Assembly: GCA_035545895.1 (NCBI GenBank)
Contig: DASZXJ010000120.1
Location: 1-50,705, forward strand
DNA length: 50,705 nt
Origin: DASZXJ01 sp035545895
GTDB lineage: Bacteria > Planctomycetota > Phycisphaerae > Tepidisphaerales > Tepidisphaeraceae
Direction of reading: 5' to 3'
In this document: piece after piece, positions 8,361-17,589 of the stretch
Numbering within the stretch: the first letter of the stretch is position 1
Layout of the letters: the number at the start of each line of letters is the position of its first letter
The notes under the pieces: model-generated
The model's database searches: none
Told to the model about the DNA's origin: nothing
The model's input: only the letters and a program-made list of their open reading frames with translations
Program-made: the position numbers and the translations under genes

Positions 8361-9011
8361 ATGGACGAAGGATTAAACAACAAGGCTCCGCATGAACCGC
8401 GCTGGCTGGTGGCGTCGGCGGTTTTGATTGCCGGGGTGCTCTATGCCACCCTTCACGCCCGTCTGGCGATTGGCCCGCAATGGTTGTTGGTGGCGATTCT
8501 CATCGCCTTGATCGTGCCGAGCATTATCGCACATCGCACGCAACGGTATTCGATCAGTAACGTTCTCGGATATACGACCGATGGATTGCTGACGGTGTTC
8601 CTGCTCTGGTCGGTGATTCGGCTGGTGATATCGCTGCCGGGTCGCGAAGTTCCACCAGCGGCATTGTTGAGATCGGCTGCTGCGCTGTGGCTGTGCAATG
8701 TGCTGCTGTTCGCTCTTTGGTATTGGCGGCTTGATGCGGGTGGTCCTTATGCCAGACATGGACGAACCGAGCACGTCCAGGGGGCATTTCTATTTCCCCC
8801 CATGACCAATGACGGGCGAAAAGCGTTTCATGGCGAATGGTCGCCTCACTTTGTGGACTATCTATTCCTTTCATTCAACACGAGCACCGCGTTGTCACCA
8901 ACCGATTCGCCGGTCCTGTCACGCTGGGCCAAGGTGCTGGTCATGGCGCAAGCGCTGATATCCCTGACGCTGGTGGTTGTGCTGGCGGCGCGAGCGGTGA
9001 ATTTGCTTTAA
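8361..9011 (+). CDS. Multi-pass membrane protein, pore-loop-like C-terminus
   Basis: The 216-residue product has about five hydrophobic helices (around residues 15-33, 38-54, 72-92, 105-122 and 190-212). It begins six bases after the TPR-glycosyltransferase stop, so the two are probably co-transcribed. The C-terminal section, YLFLSFNTSTALSPTDSPVL followed by SRWAKVLVMAQALISLTLVV, is laid out like the pore helix, selectivity loop and last helix of two-TM ion channels. It lacks the GYG filter, so channel function is only a suggestion. Homologues are typically annotated as hypothetical or DUF membrane proteins. Confidence 0.7.
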   Translation: MDEGLNNKAPHEPRWLVASAVLIAGVLYATLHARLAIGPQWLLVAILIALIVPSIIAHRTQRYSISNVLGYTTDGLLTVFLLWSVIRLVISLPGREVPPAALLRSAAALWLCNVLLFALWYWRLDAGGPYARHGRTEHVQGAFLFPPMTNDGRKAFHGEWSPHFVDYLFLSFNTSTALSPTDSPVLSRWAKVLVMAQALISLTLVVVLAARAVNLL

Positions 9012-9114
9012 ACACCTCATCAATCCTACAAGTATTGATTGACGGGTCTGGTGGGCGTGGATAGGTTAACGCCCGGTCAACAATCCCACGTTGCCTTTCA
9101 GCGAGGAGCAATCT

Positions 9115-9762
9115 ATGGCAGGCAATTCTCGCGATCCGAAATCGGGCCTGAGCCGGCGAAGCGTGCTTAAAGGCGTCGGTGTCGCGGCGGTGGCGGGCGA
9201 AACGCTGCTCAGCCGCATGGCCAAGGCCGCCGATGCCATCCCCGGACCAGACGGAACATCACTCGATCAACCGATGTCCGGCCCGGTCAAAATTACCCTC
9301 AACATCAACGGCAAGGATCAGCAGGTGACGGTCGAACCACGCACCACGCTGCTGAGCGCCCTGCGCGATCGCCTCGAACCAGCACTCACCGGCCCCAAGC
9401 TGGTGTGCAATGCGGGCACCTGCGGCGCCTGCACGATGATTCTGAACGGCAAGAACGTCTACGGCTGTTCGGTGCTGGCGATCGATGCAGTAGGCAAGAA
9501 GATTACCACGGTCGAGGGCCTGGGCACACCCGATCACATGTCGCCGGTGCAGGCCGCGTTCATGGAAAAAGACGGCATGATGTGCGGCATGTGCACCAGC
9601 GGGTTCGTGACGTCGGTGAGCGCATTTCTCAAGACCAATCCGAACCCGACATTGGATGAATTGAAGCAGGGGTTGAAAGGGAATTTCTGCCGCTGCGGCA
9701 CTTATCCGCGGATCTTTGAGGCCGCGCTCTCCGCCGCCAAGGCGCAGAGCAACGTGACCTAG
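9115..9762 (+). CDS. Molybdenum hydroxylase, [2Fe-2S] subunit, Tat-exported (PaoA/YagT type)
   Basis: The 215-residue subunit has a twin-arginine signal (SRRSVLKGVGVAAVAG, arginines 14-15) and two [2Fe-2S] domains. Cys98, 103, 106 and 118 form the plant-ferredoxin-type site (CNAGTCGACT...C). Cys157, 160, 192 and 194 (CGMC and FCRCGTYPRI) form the second cluster. It passes electrons between the molybdenum site and FAD. ATG 9115 is preferred over the upstream frame (9091) because GAGGAG lies just before it and the Tat signal follows. It opens the operon 9115-14033; the other two subunits follow directly and should be carried out by the same Tat signal. Confidence 0.95.
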   Translation: MAGNSRDPKSGLSRRSVLKGVGVAAVAGETLLSRMAKAADAIPGPDGTSLDQPMSGPVKITLNINGKDQQVTVEPRTTLLSALRDRLEPALTGPKLVCNAGTCGACTMILNGKNVYGCSVLAIDAVGKKITTVEGLGTPDHMSPVQAAFMEKDGMMCGMCTSGFVTSVSAFLKTNPNPTLDELKQGLKGNFCRCGTYPRIFEAALSAAKAQSNVT

Positions 9763-9795
9763 CCATTTCAATCGCTTTTGAAGAAGGGCCAGCAT

Positions 9796-12006
9796 ATGGC
9801 AACGAAAACGATCAAAGTGCCGAAGATGGTCAACGGTGCTCCGACCGCCGAGGTCGAGGAAATCCAGGTTGAGGATTACGGCAACCAGTCGTGGGGCCCA
9901 AAGGATAAGCACCGGCTGATCAATACAAAAATTCCGCGCGTCGATGCGCCTTACAAGACGACCGGAACGGCCCAATACACCCACGATGTGCGCGTGCCGG
10001 GCATGTTGCATGGCCGGCTGGTGACCTCGCCATACGCTCACGCGAAAGTGACGAGCATTGATACTGACAAGGCGATGAAGATCGACGGAGTGAAAAAGAT
10101 TCTGGCGATCATCGAGCCGGGCGGGGAGATTTATCACGAAGGCCAGCCCGTTGTCGCGGTGGCCGCGACCACGCCGGAAATTGCTGAAGATGTCGCCCGC
10201 GCGGTGGTCGTGAAATACGAAGTATTGCCGCACGTGATTACCGCCGAGGATGCGATGAAGCCGGGCGTTCAGCCGCTGATTCCCGCGCGCGGCCGAGGCG
10301 GCGGGCGCGGAGGCAACTCTCAAGGCACGGCCGAGCAGGTCGATGCCGCGCTCAAAAACTGCGATGCGGTCGTCGAAGTCGAATATCGCACGCCCATTCT
10401 TCATCACTGCTGTCTGGAAACACATAGCTGTGTATCCGATTTTCGCGGTGAACAGTCGGCGACGGTTTATGTTTCCACCCAGGGCACGTTCACCATTCCC
10501 GCTGAAGCGGCCCGGGAATTGGGCGTCCCTGTCACAGGCGTTGTTCAGCACATGGGGGGCGGATTCGGATCAAAGCTGGCCGGCATCGGCATCGCCGGTC
10601 AATGGGCGACGAGACTTTCCAAGCAGACCAATACACCGGTCAAACTGGTGTTGACTCGTCGTGAAGAGTTTTTGACCTCCGGCAACGGGCCGGGATCGGT
10701 GCAGAAATTCAAAGCCGGCGCATCGAAGGACGGCGTGCTGGTTGCGCTCAATGCCACGCAATATAGCATGCCGGGTATCGGCAACGGCAACATCGCGGCG
10801 CAGCCATATCAATACAAAGCTCAAAACGTCTATCGGCAGGCGATTACGTTGGCGACGCACGAAGACGGCGCCGTGCCGATGCGAGCGCCCGGTCATCCGC
10901 AGGCATGTTTTGCGATGGAATCGCTGATGGATGAATTGGCGTACAAGATCGGCATGGACCCGGTCGAGTTCCGCAAAAAAAACGTGACCGATGTCGCGTG
11001 GCACAGGCAACTGGATACCGGCGCCAAAGCCATTGGCTGGGACAAACGCAACCTGACCCCCGGCGCTGCCAAAGGCCCGCTGGTGCGCGGAATGGGTTGC
11101 GCCATCGGCGCGTGGGGCGGCGGCGGAGGCGCGGGATCGCAGGTCGATATCACGATCGGGCAGGACGGCTCGGTGTCCGTCGCGGTCGGTTCACAGGATA
11201 TCGGCACGGGAACGCGAACTTATGTTCGCGCGATTGTCGCTGAAGAACTGGGCCTGGAAATGACCGACGTTCAGGAAAAGATCGGCAACTCCATGTATGG
11301 TAATTCCAGCGGCTCGGGTGGCTCGCGAACAACCGCGTCACTTGCTCCGGCACTGAAGGATGCTGCATACAACGCGCGGGTCGCGCTGTCGAAGATTGTC
11401 GCTCCGTTGATCGGTGCTGATCCGGATGCAGTCTGGTTCGACAATCGCTACATCATGGGTAATGGAAAAGCGATCTCATGGAAACAGTCGTGCGCGGCGT
11501 TGCCGACCGCTGGCCTGGCGGCTCGCGGGGCGTTTCAAGCGCCACTGGCAGGGCAGGGCGCTCACGGCGCGAGCTTCGCTGAAGTCGAAGTGGATATCGA
11601 AACTGGTCACGTGCGAGTGACGAAGATGTGTCATGTGCAGGATGGCGGGCTCATCATGAATCGGCTGGCCGTCGAAAGTCAGATCAATGGCGGCATGATC
11701 CAGTCGATCGGCATGGCGCTGTATGAAGGCCGGGTCATGGATGCCGAACTTGGCGTGATGATCAATCCGGCGTTCAACGACTACAAGCTTCCGGGCGCGA
11801 TGGAAATACCGGAATTGATTCCGATCATCGACGACGGCGACACGCGCGATGTGGTAATCGGCATCGCCGAGCCAGGCAATATTCCCGGCTGCGGCGCGAT
11901 TGCCAACGCCGTGTATAACGCCTGCGGCGTGCGCGTCCGTGAAACGCCGATCACTCCCGACAAGATCCTCAACGGCTTGATGCAGATGCGGAGGGTAAAC
12001 GCATGA
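9796..12006 (+). CDS. Molybdenum hydroxylase, molybdopterin-binding large subunit (PaoC/YagR type)
   Basis: The 736-residue catalytic subunit belongs to the xanthine dehydrogenase family. The N-terminal hammerhead domain reads YKTTGTAQYTHDVRVPGM and SPYAHAKV. Molybdopterin-binding motifs include HMGGGFGSKLAG and RAPGHPQACFAMESLMDELA. Near the end, GIAEPGNIPGCGAIANAVYN holds the conserved glutamate that activates the molybdenum-bound hydroxyl in this family. The closest described type is the periplasmic aldehyde oxidase PaoABC; the true substrate is not readable. ATG 9796 follows AAGAAGGG at good distance, so the TTG at 9778 is not needed. Its stop overlaps the next start (ATGA, 12003-12006). 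A Gly/Arg-rich loop lies near residue 165. Confidence 0.95.
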   Translation: MATKTIKVPKMVNGAPTAEVEEIQVEDYGNQSWGPKDKHRLINTKIPRVDAPYKTTGTAQYTHDVRVPGMLHGRLVTSPYAHAKVTSIDTDKAMKIDGVKKILAIIEPGGEIYHEGQPVVAVAATTPEIAEDVARAVVVKYEVLPHVITAEDAMKPGVQPLIPARGRGGGRGGNSQGTAEQVDAALKNCDAVVEVEYRTPILHHCCLETHSCVSDFRGEQSATVYVSTQGTFTIPAEAARELGVPVTGVVQHMGGGFGSKLAGIGIAGQWATRLSKQTNTPVKLVLTRREEFLTSGNGPGSVQKFKAGASKDGVLVALNATQYSMPGIGNGNIAAQPYQYKAQNVYRQAITLATHEDGAVPMRAPGHPQACFAMESLMDELAYKIGMDPVEFRKKNVTDVAWHRQLDTGAKAIGWDKRNLTPGAAKGPLVRGMGCAIGAWGGGGGAGSQVDITIGQDGSVSVAVGSQDIGTGTRTYVRAIVAEELGLEMTDVQEKIGNSMYGNSSGSGGSRTTASLAPALKDAAYNARVALSKIVAPLIGADPDAVWFDNRYIMGNGKAISWKQSCAALPTAGLAARGAFQAPLAGQGAHGASFAEVEVDIETGHVRVTKMCHVQDGGLIMNRLAVESQINGGMIQSIGMALYEGRVMDAELGVMINPAFNDYKLPGAMEIPELIPIIDDGDTRDVVIGIAEPGNIPGCGAIANAVYNACGVRVRETPITPDKILNGLMQMRRVNA

Positions 12007-12998
12007 ACGCATTTGAATGGGCCAACGCTTCTTCAGTCGATAACGCGGTCAAGCTGCTCAAGCCCGCCGACGCCAAAGCCGATCCCGACGAAATGCCCCA
12101 TGCGGTGGCTGGCGGGCAGGATCTGCTGACGACGATGAAGGCGTATATCGTGCGCCCGCCGCGAGTGGTTAATCTCAAGACCATCCAGGGACTGGATCAG
12201 ATCAAATCGGATGGCAGGGGCGGCCTGAAGATCGGCGCCACCGCGACGATTTCTGATATTGAGGAAAACGCCGAGATCAAGAGCAAATTCACCGGTCTGG
12301 CCGAAGCCGCAGCATCAATTGCCACTCCGCAGATTCGTCACCTGGGAACGGTGGGCGGCAATCTGTGTCAGCGTCCGCGCTGCTGGTACTTTCGTCTTGA
12401 AACGGTGCAATGCAAGAAAAAAGGCGGCGACACCTGCTACGCGGAAAGCGGCCAAAATAAATACAACGCGATTTTTAACACCGGGCCTTCCAATATCGTG
12501 CATCCATCCGATCTTGCTCCGATGCTGGTGGCACTGGGCGCGACATTGACGATCGCCGGTCCCGATGGGTCGCGAACGATACCAGTGCAGGATTTTTTTA
12601 TCCGACCGGATCAGAACGTTCGGAAGGAAAACATTTTGAAGGATGGCGAGATCGTCACGGAAATTCAGGTGCCCGCCACCACTGCAAAATCGACTTATCT
12701 GAAATTCAAGGAACGTGAGTCGCTGGATTTTGCCATGTCATCCGTGGCTGCGGTGGTTGAACTGGCGCCGGACAAAACCGTCCGCAAGGCGACGCTGGTG
12801 CTTGGAGGCGTTGCATCGATTCCGTGGCGGATCGCCAAGGCCGAGCAGTCATTGGTCGGCAAACCGTTGAGCGAGCAGAATGTTGCCCAGGCCGCGGCGC
12901 TGGCGCTGGAAGGCGCTTCGCCGCTGGAGCACAATGGATATAAGGTGCCGCTGACCCAGGCGCTGGTTCGCCGGGCGCTGAATCATTTGAATGCGTAG
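12003..12998 (+). CDS. Molybdenum hydroxylase, FAD-binding subunit with extra Fe-S site (PaoB/YagS type)
   Basis: The 331-residue protein has the FAD-binding fold of the CO-dehydrogenase medium-subunit family: AGGQDLL near residue 36, then TVGGNLCQRPRCWYF at 117-130. Four cysteines at 122, 127, 137 and 145 (C-x4-C-x9-C-x7-C) lie in an insertion. They match in placement the four ligands of the additional [4Fe-4S] cluster known in PaoB, so this subunit probably also carries one. The start overlaps the large-subunit stop by four bases, indicating translational coupling. No XdhC/PaoD-type maturation gene follows; it must be encoded elsewhere or be dispensable. Confidence 0.94.
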   Translation: MNAFEWANASSVDNAVKLLKPADAKADPDEMPHAVAGGQDLLTTMKAYIVRPPRVVNLKTIQGLDQIKSDGRGGLKIGATATISDIEENAEIKSKFTGLAEAAASIATPQIRHLGTVGGNLCQRPRCWYFRLETVQCKKKGGDTCYAESGQNKYNAIFNTGPSNIVHPSDLAPMLVALGATLTIAGPDGSRTIPVQDFFIRPDQNVRKENILKDGEIVTEIQVPATTAKSTYLKFKERESLDFAMSSVAAVVELAPDKTVRKATLVLGGVASIPWRIAKAEQSLVGKPLSEQNVAQAAALALEGASPLEHNGYKVPLTQALVRRALNHLNA

Positions 12999-13008
12999 TG
13001 AATTCAAA

Positions 13009-13029
13009 GCCCACGGCTTAGCCGTGGGC
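13009..13029. repeat. Perfect hairpin repeat, GCCCACGGC-type
   Basis: GCCCACGGC (13009-13017), a TTA loop and GCCGTGGGC form a perfect nine-base-pair stem. A second copy with an eight-base-pair stem and TGT loop lies at 46962-46980. It sits between two genes of the hydroxylase operon, and no T-run follows, so it looks more like an interspersed palindrome (REP-like) than a terminator. Confidence 0.8.
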
Positions 13030-13050
13030 ATTAAAACGGGAGATGTCATC

Positions 13051-13356
13051 ATGGATACAAAACCCGCATCAGACAAATTGGTTTTCCCGCTCAACGTGCT
13101 TAAAACCCCGTTCTGCGGGGACTTACGTTCAAAAAAGTTCTATCTGCGTGACGAGATTTTGACTTCTGCCGAGGAATATTACGACCAAAGTGGCCATATC
13201 TTTTGCTATCATACTCAGATGCCTGTTGGTCCTGACGGGATGCGGGTTTCGCCCGAGAGTTGCGGACCCGATCGCGAATGTTATCGCTCGGCTCTGGCCA
13301 AGCCTGACGATTACACCGTGATGATGAAGAAGTTTAAGAATTCCTCAGAGGCGTAA
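13051..13356 (+). CDS. Small conserved-looking hypothetical protein in hydroxylase operon
   Basis: The 101-residue product starts MDTKPASDKLVFPLNVLK. It is soluble and has four cysteines (in TPFCGD, IFCYHT, ESCGPD and RECYRS), spacing that might bind a metal, though no known motif fits. ATG 13051 with GGGAG upstream is preferred to the longer frame at 12991, which would run through the 13009 hairpin. It lies 52 bases after the FAD subunit and two bases before the next gene, so it belongs to the same transcription unit. Function is unknown; a link with the oxidase is suggested only by position. Confidence 0.65.
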   Translation: MDTKPASDKLVFPLNVLKTPFCGDLRSKKFYLRDEILTSAEEYYDQSGHIFCYHTQMPVGPDGMRVSPESCGPDRECYRSALAKPDDYTVMMKKFKNSSEA

Positions 13357-13358
13357 TC

Positions 13359-14033
13359 ATGAGAACACGAATTTTGGCAAGCATCGCGTTGCTCGCGTGC
13401 GTCGCAGCCGTTGTGTATGCGGCTCCATCGCTTAAACCATCCAAAAGTGTGATCGATGCAAAAATTATCGGCGACTATGTCGAGGCCCGCACCGCCAGCG
13501 TCTTTGCCGGCGCCTGCCATTACAACGGCGAACTCGTCACCGTCGGCAAGGATGCCATCATGGCGTGGAACTTTGCCAGCGGCAGCGTCGATGGTGTTGA
13601 TCTCGCCGGCGTGCGCGTCGCCGCGGCAGTGACCTCCGAAACCAACCTGCTCAATAATGCTCCGCATCGCTCGGAACTGGTCGTTGACACCGCAGCCACC
13701 GATCGACAGGTCGCGGCAGTTGTCAATCTCCTTCGTTCCAGGAGCGGTGAACAGCTTGGACAAATCGTAACCGTTCGCCGTTCACCCGTTTCGTTCACGC
13801 ATACGAGTGATGGTTATTCGGTCGATGCCAAGGGCTTTGCCCGGATGGATGTTCAATACATGCCCGATGATTCGTGCTGCAAGATGCCGGGCAACGTCTG
13901 GTATTCGCCGCTCACACCGTTGCAGAATCGCAAGGTGGGTTATACCGAGACCGCCAGCTATACCGGCACGATTGCTGATCGCTGGCAGCGCAGCGGCGAA
14001 AACAGCGCGTTTTACGGTTCATTTTCGTTCTAG
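13359..14033 (+). CDS. DUF1326-family exported protein
   Basis: The 224-residue protein has an N-terminal signal peptide (RILASIALLACVAAVVYAA) and a DUF1326-type domain, recognised by GDYVEARTASVFAGACHYNG early in the mature part. A CC pair occurs near residue 172 (DDSCCKMPGN). DUF1326 has no settled function. It follows the 13051 gene by two bases and so is likely co-transcribed with the periplasmic hydroxylase. The signal peptide puts it in the same compartment. Confidence 0.8.
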   Translation: MRTRILASIALLACVAAVVYAAPSLKPSKSVIDAKIIGDYVEARTASVFAGACHYNGELVTVGKDAIMAWNFASGSVDGVDLAGVRVAAAVTSETNLLNNAPHRSELVVDTAATDRQVAAVVNLLRSRSGEQLGQIVTVRRSPVSFTHTSDGYSVDAKGFARMDVQYMPDDSCCKMPGNVWYSPLTPLQNRKVGYTETASYTGTIADRWQRSGENSAFYGSFSF

Positions 14034-14132
14034 CTAACGCAGCGGCTTATCAACTGTATTACTTGGAGCGTGCCCTTCATTCATGGCAGCAATGCCGTGA
14101 TTTTTTAATGCGCCTCCAACTTGAAAGCGATC

Positions 14133-16178
14133 ATGAAAAAATCGATCATCTTTCCGCTGCTGCTTCTGGTCATTCCCTTTTCGCAAGCGCTGGCGCAAAC
14201 CAAATGGGAACGCCAGGCCGCCCAGAAGCGCGAAATCGCCAAGGACATCACCTGGCTCACCCACGAGCCGATCGAATTCCTTTATCGTCGCGGCGATCAC
14301 TTCGACGATGAAGCCGACCGTTACGCCCGCATGGGCGATCCCGAAAACATCAAGCGCATGGCTGCTGCCGGGGTGAAATATGGGCGTGTCTTTTTCTACA
14401 AGGGATTCGGGCTGGAATACGAAAAGCCCGATATGGAAAAGAGCAAACGCATCGCCGATCTGCTGCACCAGAATGGCATGAAAGTCAGCCTGTACATGGC
14501 TGGAACCATGTTCACCGAAACGCTGTATCGTGAACTTCCCCAGGCGCAGAATTGGGAGCAGCGCGATCAATACAATCACTGGGTTCCATACGGCAACCAG
14601 ACGTATCGCCACTACGCCTGTCCCAATGAGCCGGCCTATCGCGAATATCTTAAGAAGATCTTGAAGATCGGCGTTGATGATCTGCATGCCGATGAAATCG
14701 CGTTCGACAACGTGATGCTGCAATCCGAGCCGTCTTCCTGTCACTGCGAGCGATGTGTCGCGGCTTTTCATGACTTTCTGCGCAACGAGTATCCGACCAA
14801 AGAGGCCGCGATGCGCCGCTTTGGTTTGCCGGATGTCGATTGGGTCAAATTGCACGAATGGAACTCGCCCGCGCAGGCCGAAGGGGTGGCCGCGCTCAAC
14901 GATCCGGTTTTACAGGAGTGGGTCCGATTCCGCTGCGAATCGCTCGCCAAATATGCGGGCGATCTGCATGACTATGTGAAAAGTCTCAATCCCAACTGCG
15001 TGGTGCATTTCAATATCAAAGGCGTTTACAGCTTCAACCGGTACTGGACCAATGCGGTCTATCAGCCGCTGTTCGATAAGCACATGGATGTGATTTCATT
15101 CGACACCGGCGGCTATGAAGCACGGATCGATCAGAACACCGGCGCTCTGGTTTCACAAATTCGCTCGTACAAAATGGCGCGAGGCCTGCAGACGGGTTGC
15201 GAAGATTCGATGTCTGACGACGTTCGCGCGGCTGTTCATATGTCGTTCAATTATCAAAAGCCGCTGGCGGGGTTTGCCGGCGCGCCGTTCGGCCCGGGCG
15301 CATACAACGTATTCACGCCGCTACTCGAATTCTTTCGCGAATATAACCAGCGCTATTACACCGGCACGGAAAACGTTGCCGATGTCGCCGTGCTGCACAA
15401 CTGGCCTTCAATGGCGTACAGCATCAGCGCCACCTACGTTCCGGTGACCCTGATGGAACAGGTGCTCATCCAGCATAAGGTGCCTTTCGATCTGCTCTTT
15501 GATGAACAGCTTGATCGTCTGCCGAAGTACGCGGCCGTCATTTTGGCGGGGCAGGAATGTGTTTCCAATGCACAAGCGCAGACCTTGCTGGCATATGTTC
15601 GCAATGGCGGCACGTTGGTGTTGACCGGCAACACGGGCCAGTACAACGAATGGAGAGAGCGCCGCCGGGTCAATCCATTGTTGCCGGCGCGAACCGAAGG
15701 CAAGGGGCGGATCATTTACATCCCCGAGATCATTCGCGGCGAGGCTCGTGTCGCCCGGGCAGCGGCCGTCGATGTCGATCCCGAGCCGGGCGCGACCGCC
15801 CAGCGCGGCGAGCGACTCAATCCGCCACAATGGGTCCTGCCCCGGAATCACCAGGAGATTTATCAAACCATCGTCGATGGTTTGCCCAGGGGGCTTTCGA
15901 TGAGCACCGACGGGCCGATCACCATGGTTTCGGAACTGCTCAATCGCGCTTCGACCACGGAAACGATTGCGCATTTCATCAATTTTGACCGCAGGGCCGC
16001 GACTGCTCCGTTTCACGTGACATTGAAAAAGCAATATGCCGGCAAGGTGAAAGCAGTCACCTGTTTTTCACCGGATGCCGATGAACCGGTGTCCATCAAT
16101 TTTGAAGAGTCGGGCGATCAGGTGAAATTCACCGTCCCGGCCACGCGGTTGTATTCAATGATTGTGGTAGGACAATAA
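14133..16178 (+). CDS. Secreted TIM-barrel glycoside hydrolase-like protein
   Basis: The 681-residue product starts with a signal peptide (MKKSIIFPLLLLVIPFSQALA). A barrel-like domain of about 400 residues follows, with HADEIAFDNVML and a CHCERC cysteine cluster near residue 205, then WVRFRCESLAKYAGDLHDYV. Residues 430-540 (VAVLHNWPSMAYS, VILAGQECVSNAQA, LLAYVRNGGTLVLTG) resemble the trimerisation domain of GH42-type beta-galactosidases. The C-terminus looks like a beta-sandwich. Substrate and exact family are not clear, and the catalytic acids were not assigned. ATG 14133 begins the signal peptide; the TTG at 14121 is less likely. Confidence 0.75.
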   Translation: MKKSIIFPLLLLVIPFSQALAQTKWERQAAQKREIAKDITWLTHEPIEFLYRRGDHFDDEADRYARMGDPENIKRMAAAGVKYGRVFFYKGFGLEYEKPDMEKSKRIADLLHQNGMKVSLYMAGTMFTETLYRELPQAQNWEQRDQYNHWVPYGNQTYRHYACPNEPAYREYLKKILKIGVDDLHADEIAFDNVMLQSEPSSCHCERCVAAFHDFLRNEYPTKEAAMRRFGLPDVDWVKLHEWNSPAQAEGVAALNDPVLQEWVRFRCESLAKYAGDLHDYVKSLNPNCVVHFNIKGVYSFNRYWTNAVYQPLFDKHMDVISFDTGGYEARIDQNTGALVSQIRSYKMARGLQTGCEDSMSDDVRAAVHMSFNYQKPLAGFAGAPFGPGAYNVFTPLLEFFREYNQRYYTGTENVADVAVLHNWPSMAYSISATYVPVTLMEQVLIQHKVPFDLLFDEQLDRLPKYAAVILAGQECVSNAQAQTLLAYVRNGGTLVLTGNTGQYNEWRERRRVNPLLPARTEGKGRIIYIPEIIRGEARVARAAAVDVDPEPGATAQRGERLNPPQWVLPRNHQEIYQTIVDGLPRGLSMSTDGPITMVSELLNRASTTETIAHFINFDRRAATAPFHVTLKKQYAGKVKAVTCFSPDADEPVSINFEESGDQVKFTVPATRLYSMIVVGQ

Positions 16179-16320
16179 CTGGGATTGGTGGCTGGTTGAT
16201 TGCCAATTCAGAAATCTCTTTTGATAAAACAGACGCTTGCAGTGCGACAAACGCTTATGCCGTTGAATCGAGATAGCTGTTGACGGATTGAACCATGATG
16301 CCCGCTTGCCGGCTTTTCAA

Positions 16321-17589
16321 ATGGGCGGCTCGCAAGATCGGAATTCCGCCATATCATGGTCAGGCCGTATGCGATTGCAGGTGCTCAAAGGCGAAAATTT
16401 CAGTTGCCATTCCTGCACCACCTGTTGCAGGGATTGGCATGTCGAATTAAGCGCCGACGAGGTTGAACGCATCAAGTCCTTGAATTGGCCGGGCGATGAT
16501 TCGCCGCGGAATATAACCCCTTTCCTGAGACATGGCGGCAAGACATTCATTGCGCATCAGCCGGATGGGGCGTGCATTTTTCTCAATTCAACCAACGGGC
16601 GATGCAGAATCCACGAGCAGTTCGGCGCATCGGCCAAGCCGCTGGGATGCCGGCTTTTTCCGTTTCATGTGTCCCCCACATTCAATGGCGAAGTGTCGAT
16701 TCTTGGTCGATGTGATTGTCCTTCGATTCGGCGGAATCAGGGCGAGCCTGTCGCGAATCAAATTGCCACGATTCGACAACTCGTCAACGAAATGGATTTG
16801 CCAGACGAACCCGATGAGGCAATCCGCTGCTATCTTGATCGTGAGCAAATCGAGGCAGTCACTGAATTTATCGGGACGATGCTGAATGGTTTTGGCGGCG
16901 ACCGTGAGCGGGCGCTGTTCATCTTTTTCCTGTGTGAATGGCTTGCAACGGTCGGGGCGGACGAACTGGATCGCGAAGTCCTGGCTGGATCATTTGCGCA
17001 AGTCCGGCAACGGGTGATGCAGGCTGTTTTGTCAAAGCAGAAAAAGCCCGGACTGTTTGGCAGGCTGGCGTTTCGGATGCTGCTTGGAACATATTTACGG
17101 AGAGATGAGGACGTATTGAATGGTCGCGCCGGCAGGCTTGGCAGAATGCTCTCGCTGATGGCGATTGTAATGGGGTTCGGAAGTTTTCGCGGGCTTGGAT
17201 TGTCTCATCCACGGGGGAAGTTGAAGCGGGCGGGACTTTTCAAATCCGGCGTTGGAAATTCCGAGCCATCGACTTTTTCAGTCTTCTGGCGAGTGATCCG
17301 AAATCGTCTTGATACATTCCAGTTCATGGGAAACGCCAACAGCGGGCGAAACTTCATTGAAGGGCTTCGCTCGCTGGCACTGCTTTATCCGTTGGTACTG
17401 GCGACGGCGAAATATGGTGCCGCCAATCGGGGCTCGGCGCAAATTGGCGCGGAAGATGTGGACTACGCGATCGGCGCGATCGATCACAGCTTCGGTCGCT
17501 TGGCGGTTCTGAATCAGCCGCAGTCGCGCAGTCTGGAAAAGCTGCTTCTCAGTCCCGATCAATTCGTCCGATTGGTTGCCACCTTATAA
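16321..17589 (+). CDS. YkgJ-type cysteine-cluster protein
   Basis: Near its start the protein has FSCHSCTTCCRDWHVEL, the C-x2-C-x2-CC motif of the YkgJ family, which is predicted to bind zinc or an iron-sulfur cluster. Two more cysteine segments follow (RCRIHEQFGASAKPLGCRLF and GRCDCPS). The remaining 300 residues are largely helical and not recognised. The start is uncertain: ATG 16321 gives 422 residues, ATG 16366 (MRLQVLKGENFSC) fits the family better, and a TTG at 16288 also exists. Its last six bases overlap the 3' end of the convergent gene on the other strand. Confidence 0.75.
   Translation: MGGSQDRNSAISWSGRMRLQVLKGENFSCHSCTTCCRDWHVELSADEVERIKSLNWPGDDSPRNITPFLRHGGKTFIAHQPDGACIFLNSTNGRCRIHEQFGASAKPLGCRLFPFHVSPTFNGEVSILGRCDCPSIRRNQGEPVANQIATIRQLVNEMDLPDEPDEAIRCYLDREQIEAVTEFIGTMLNGFGGDRERALFIFFLCEWLATVGADELDREVLAGSFAQVRQRVMQAVLSKQKKPGLFGRLAFRMLLGTYLRRDEDVLNGRAGRLGRMLSLMAIVMGFGSFRGLGLSHPRGKLKRAGLFKSGVGNSEPSTFSVFWRVIRNRLDTFQFMGNANSGRNFIEGLRSLALLYPLVLATAKYGAANRGSAQIGAEDVDYAIGAIDHSFGRLAVLNQPQSRSLEKLLLSPDQFVRLVATL

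Noticed and set aside
9259..10551. A 430-codon minus-strand open frame within the molybdenum hydroxylase genes
   Set aside because: It is antisense to well-identified subunits, and its His/Arg-rich translation is typical of reversed coding sequence.
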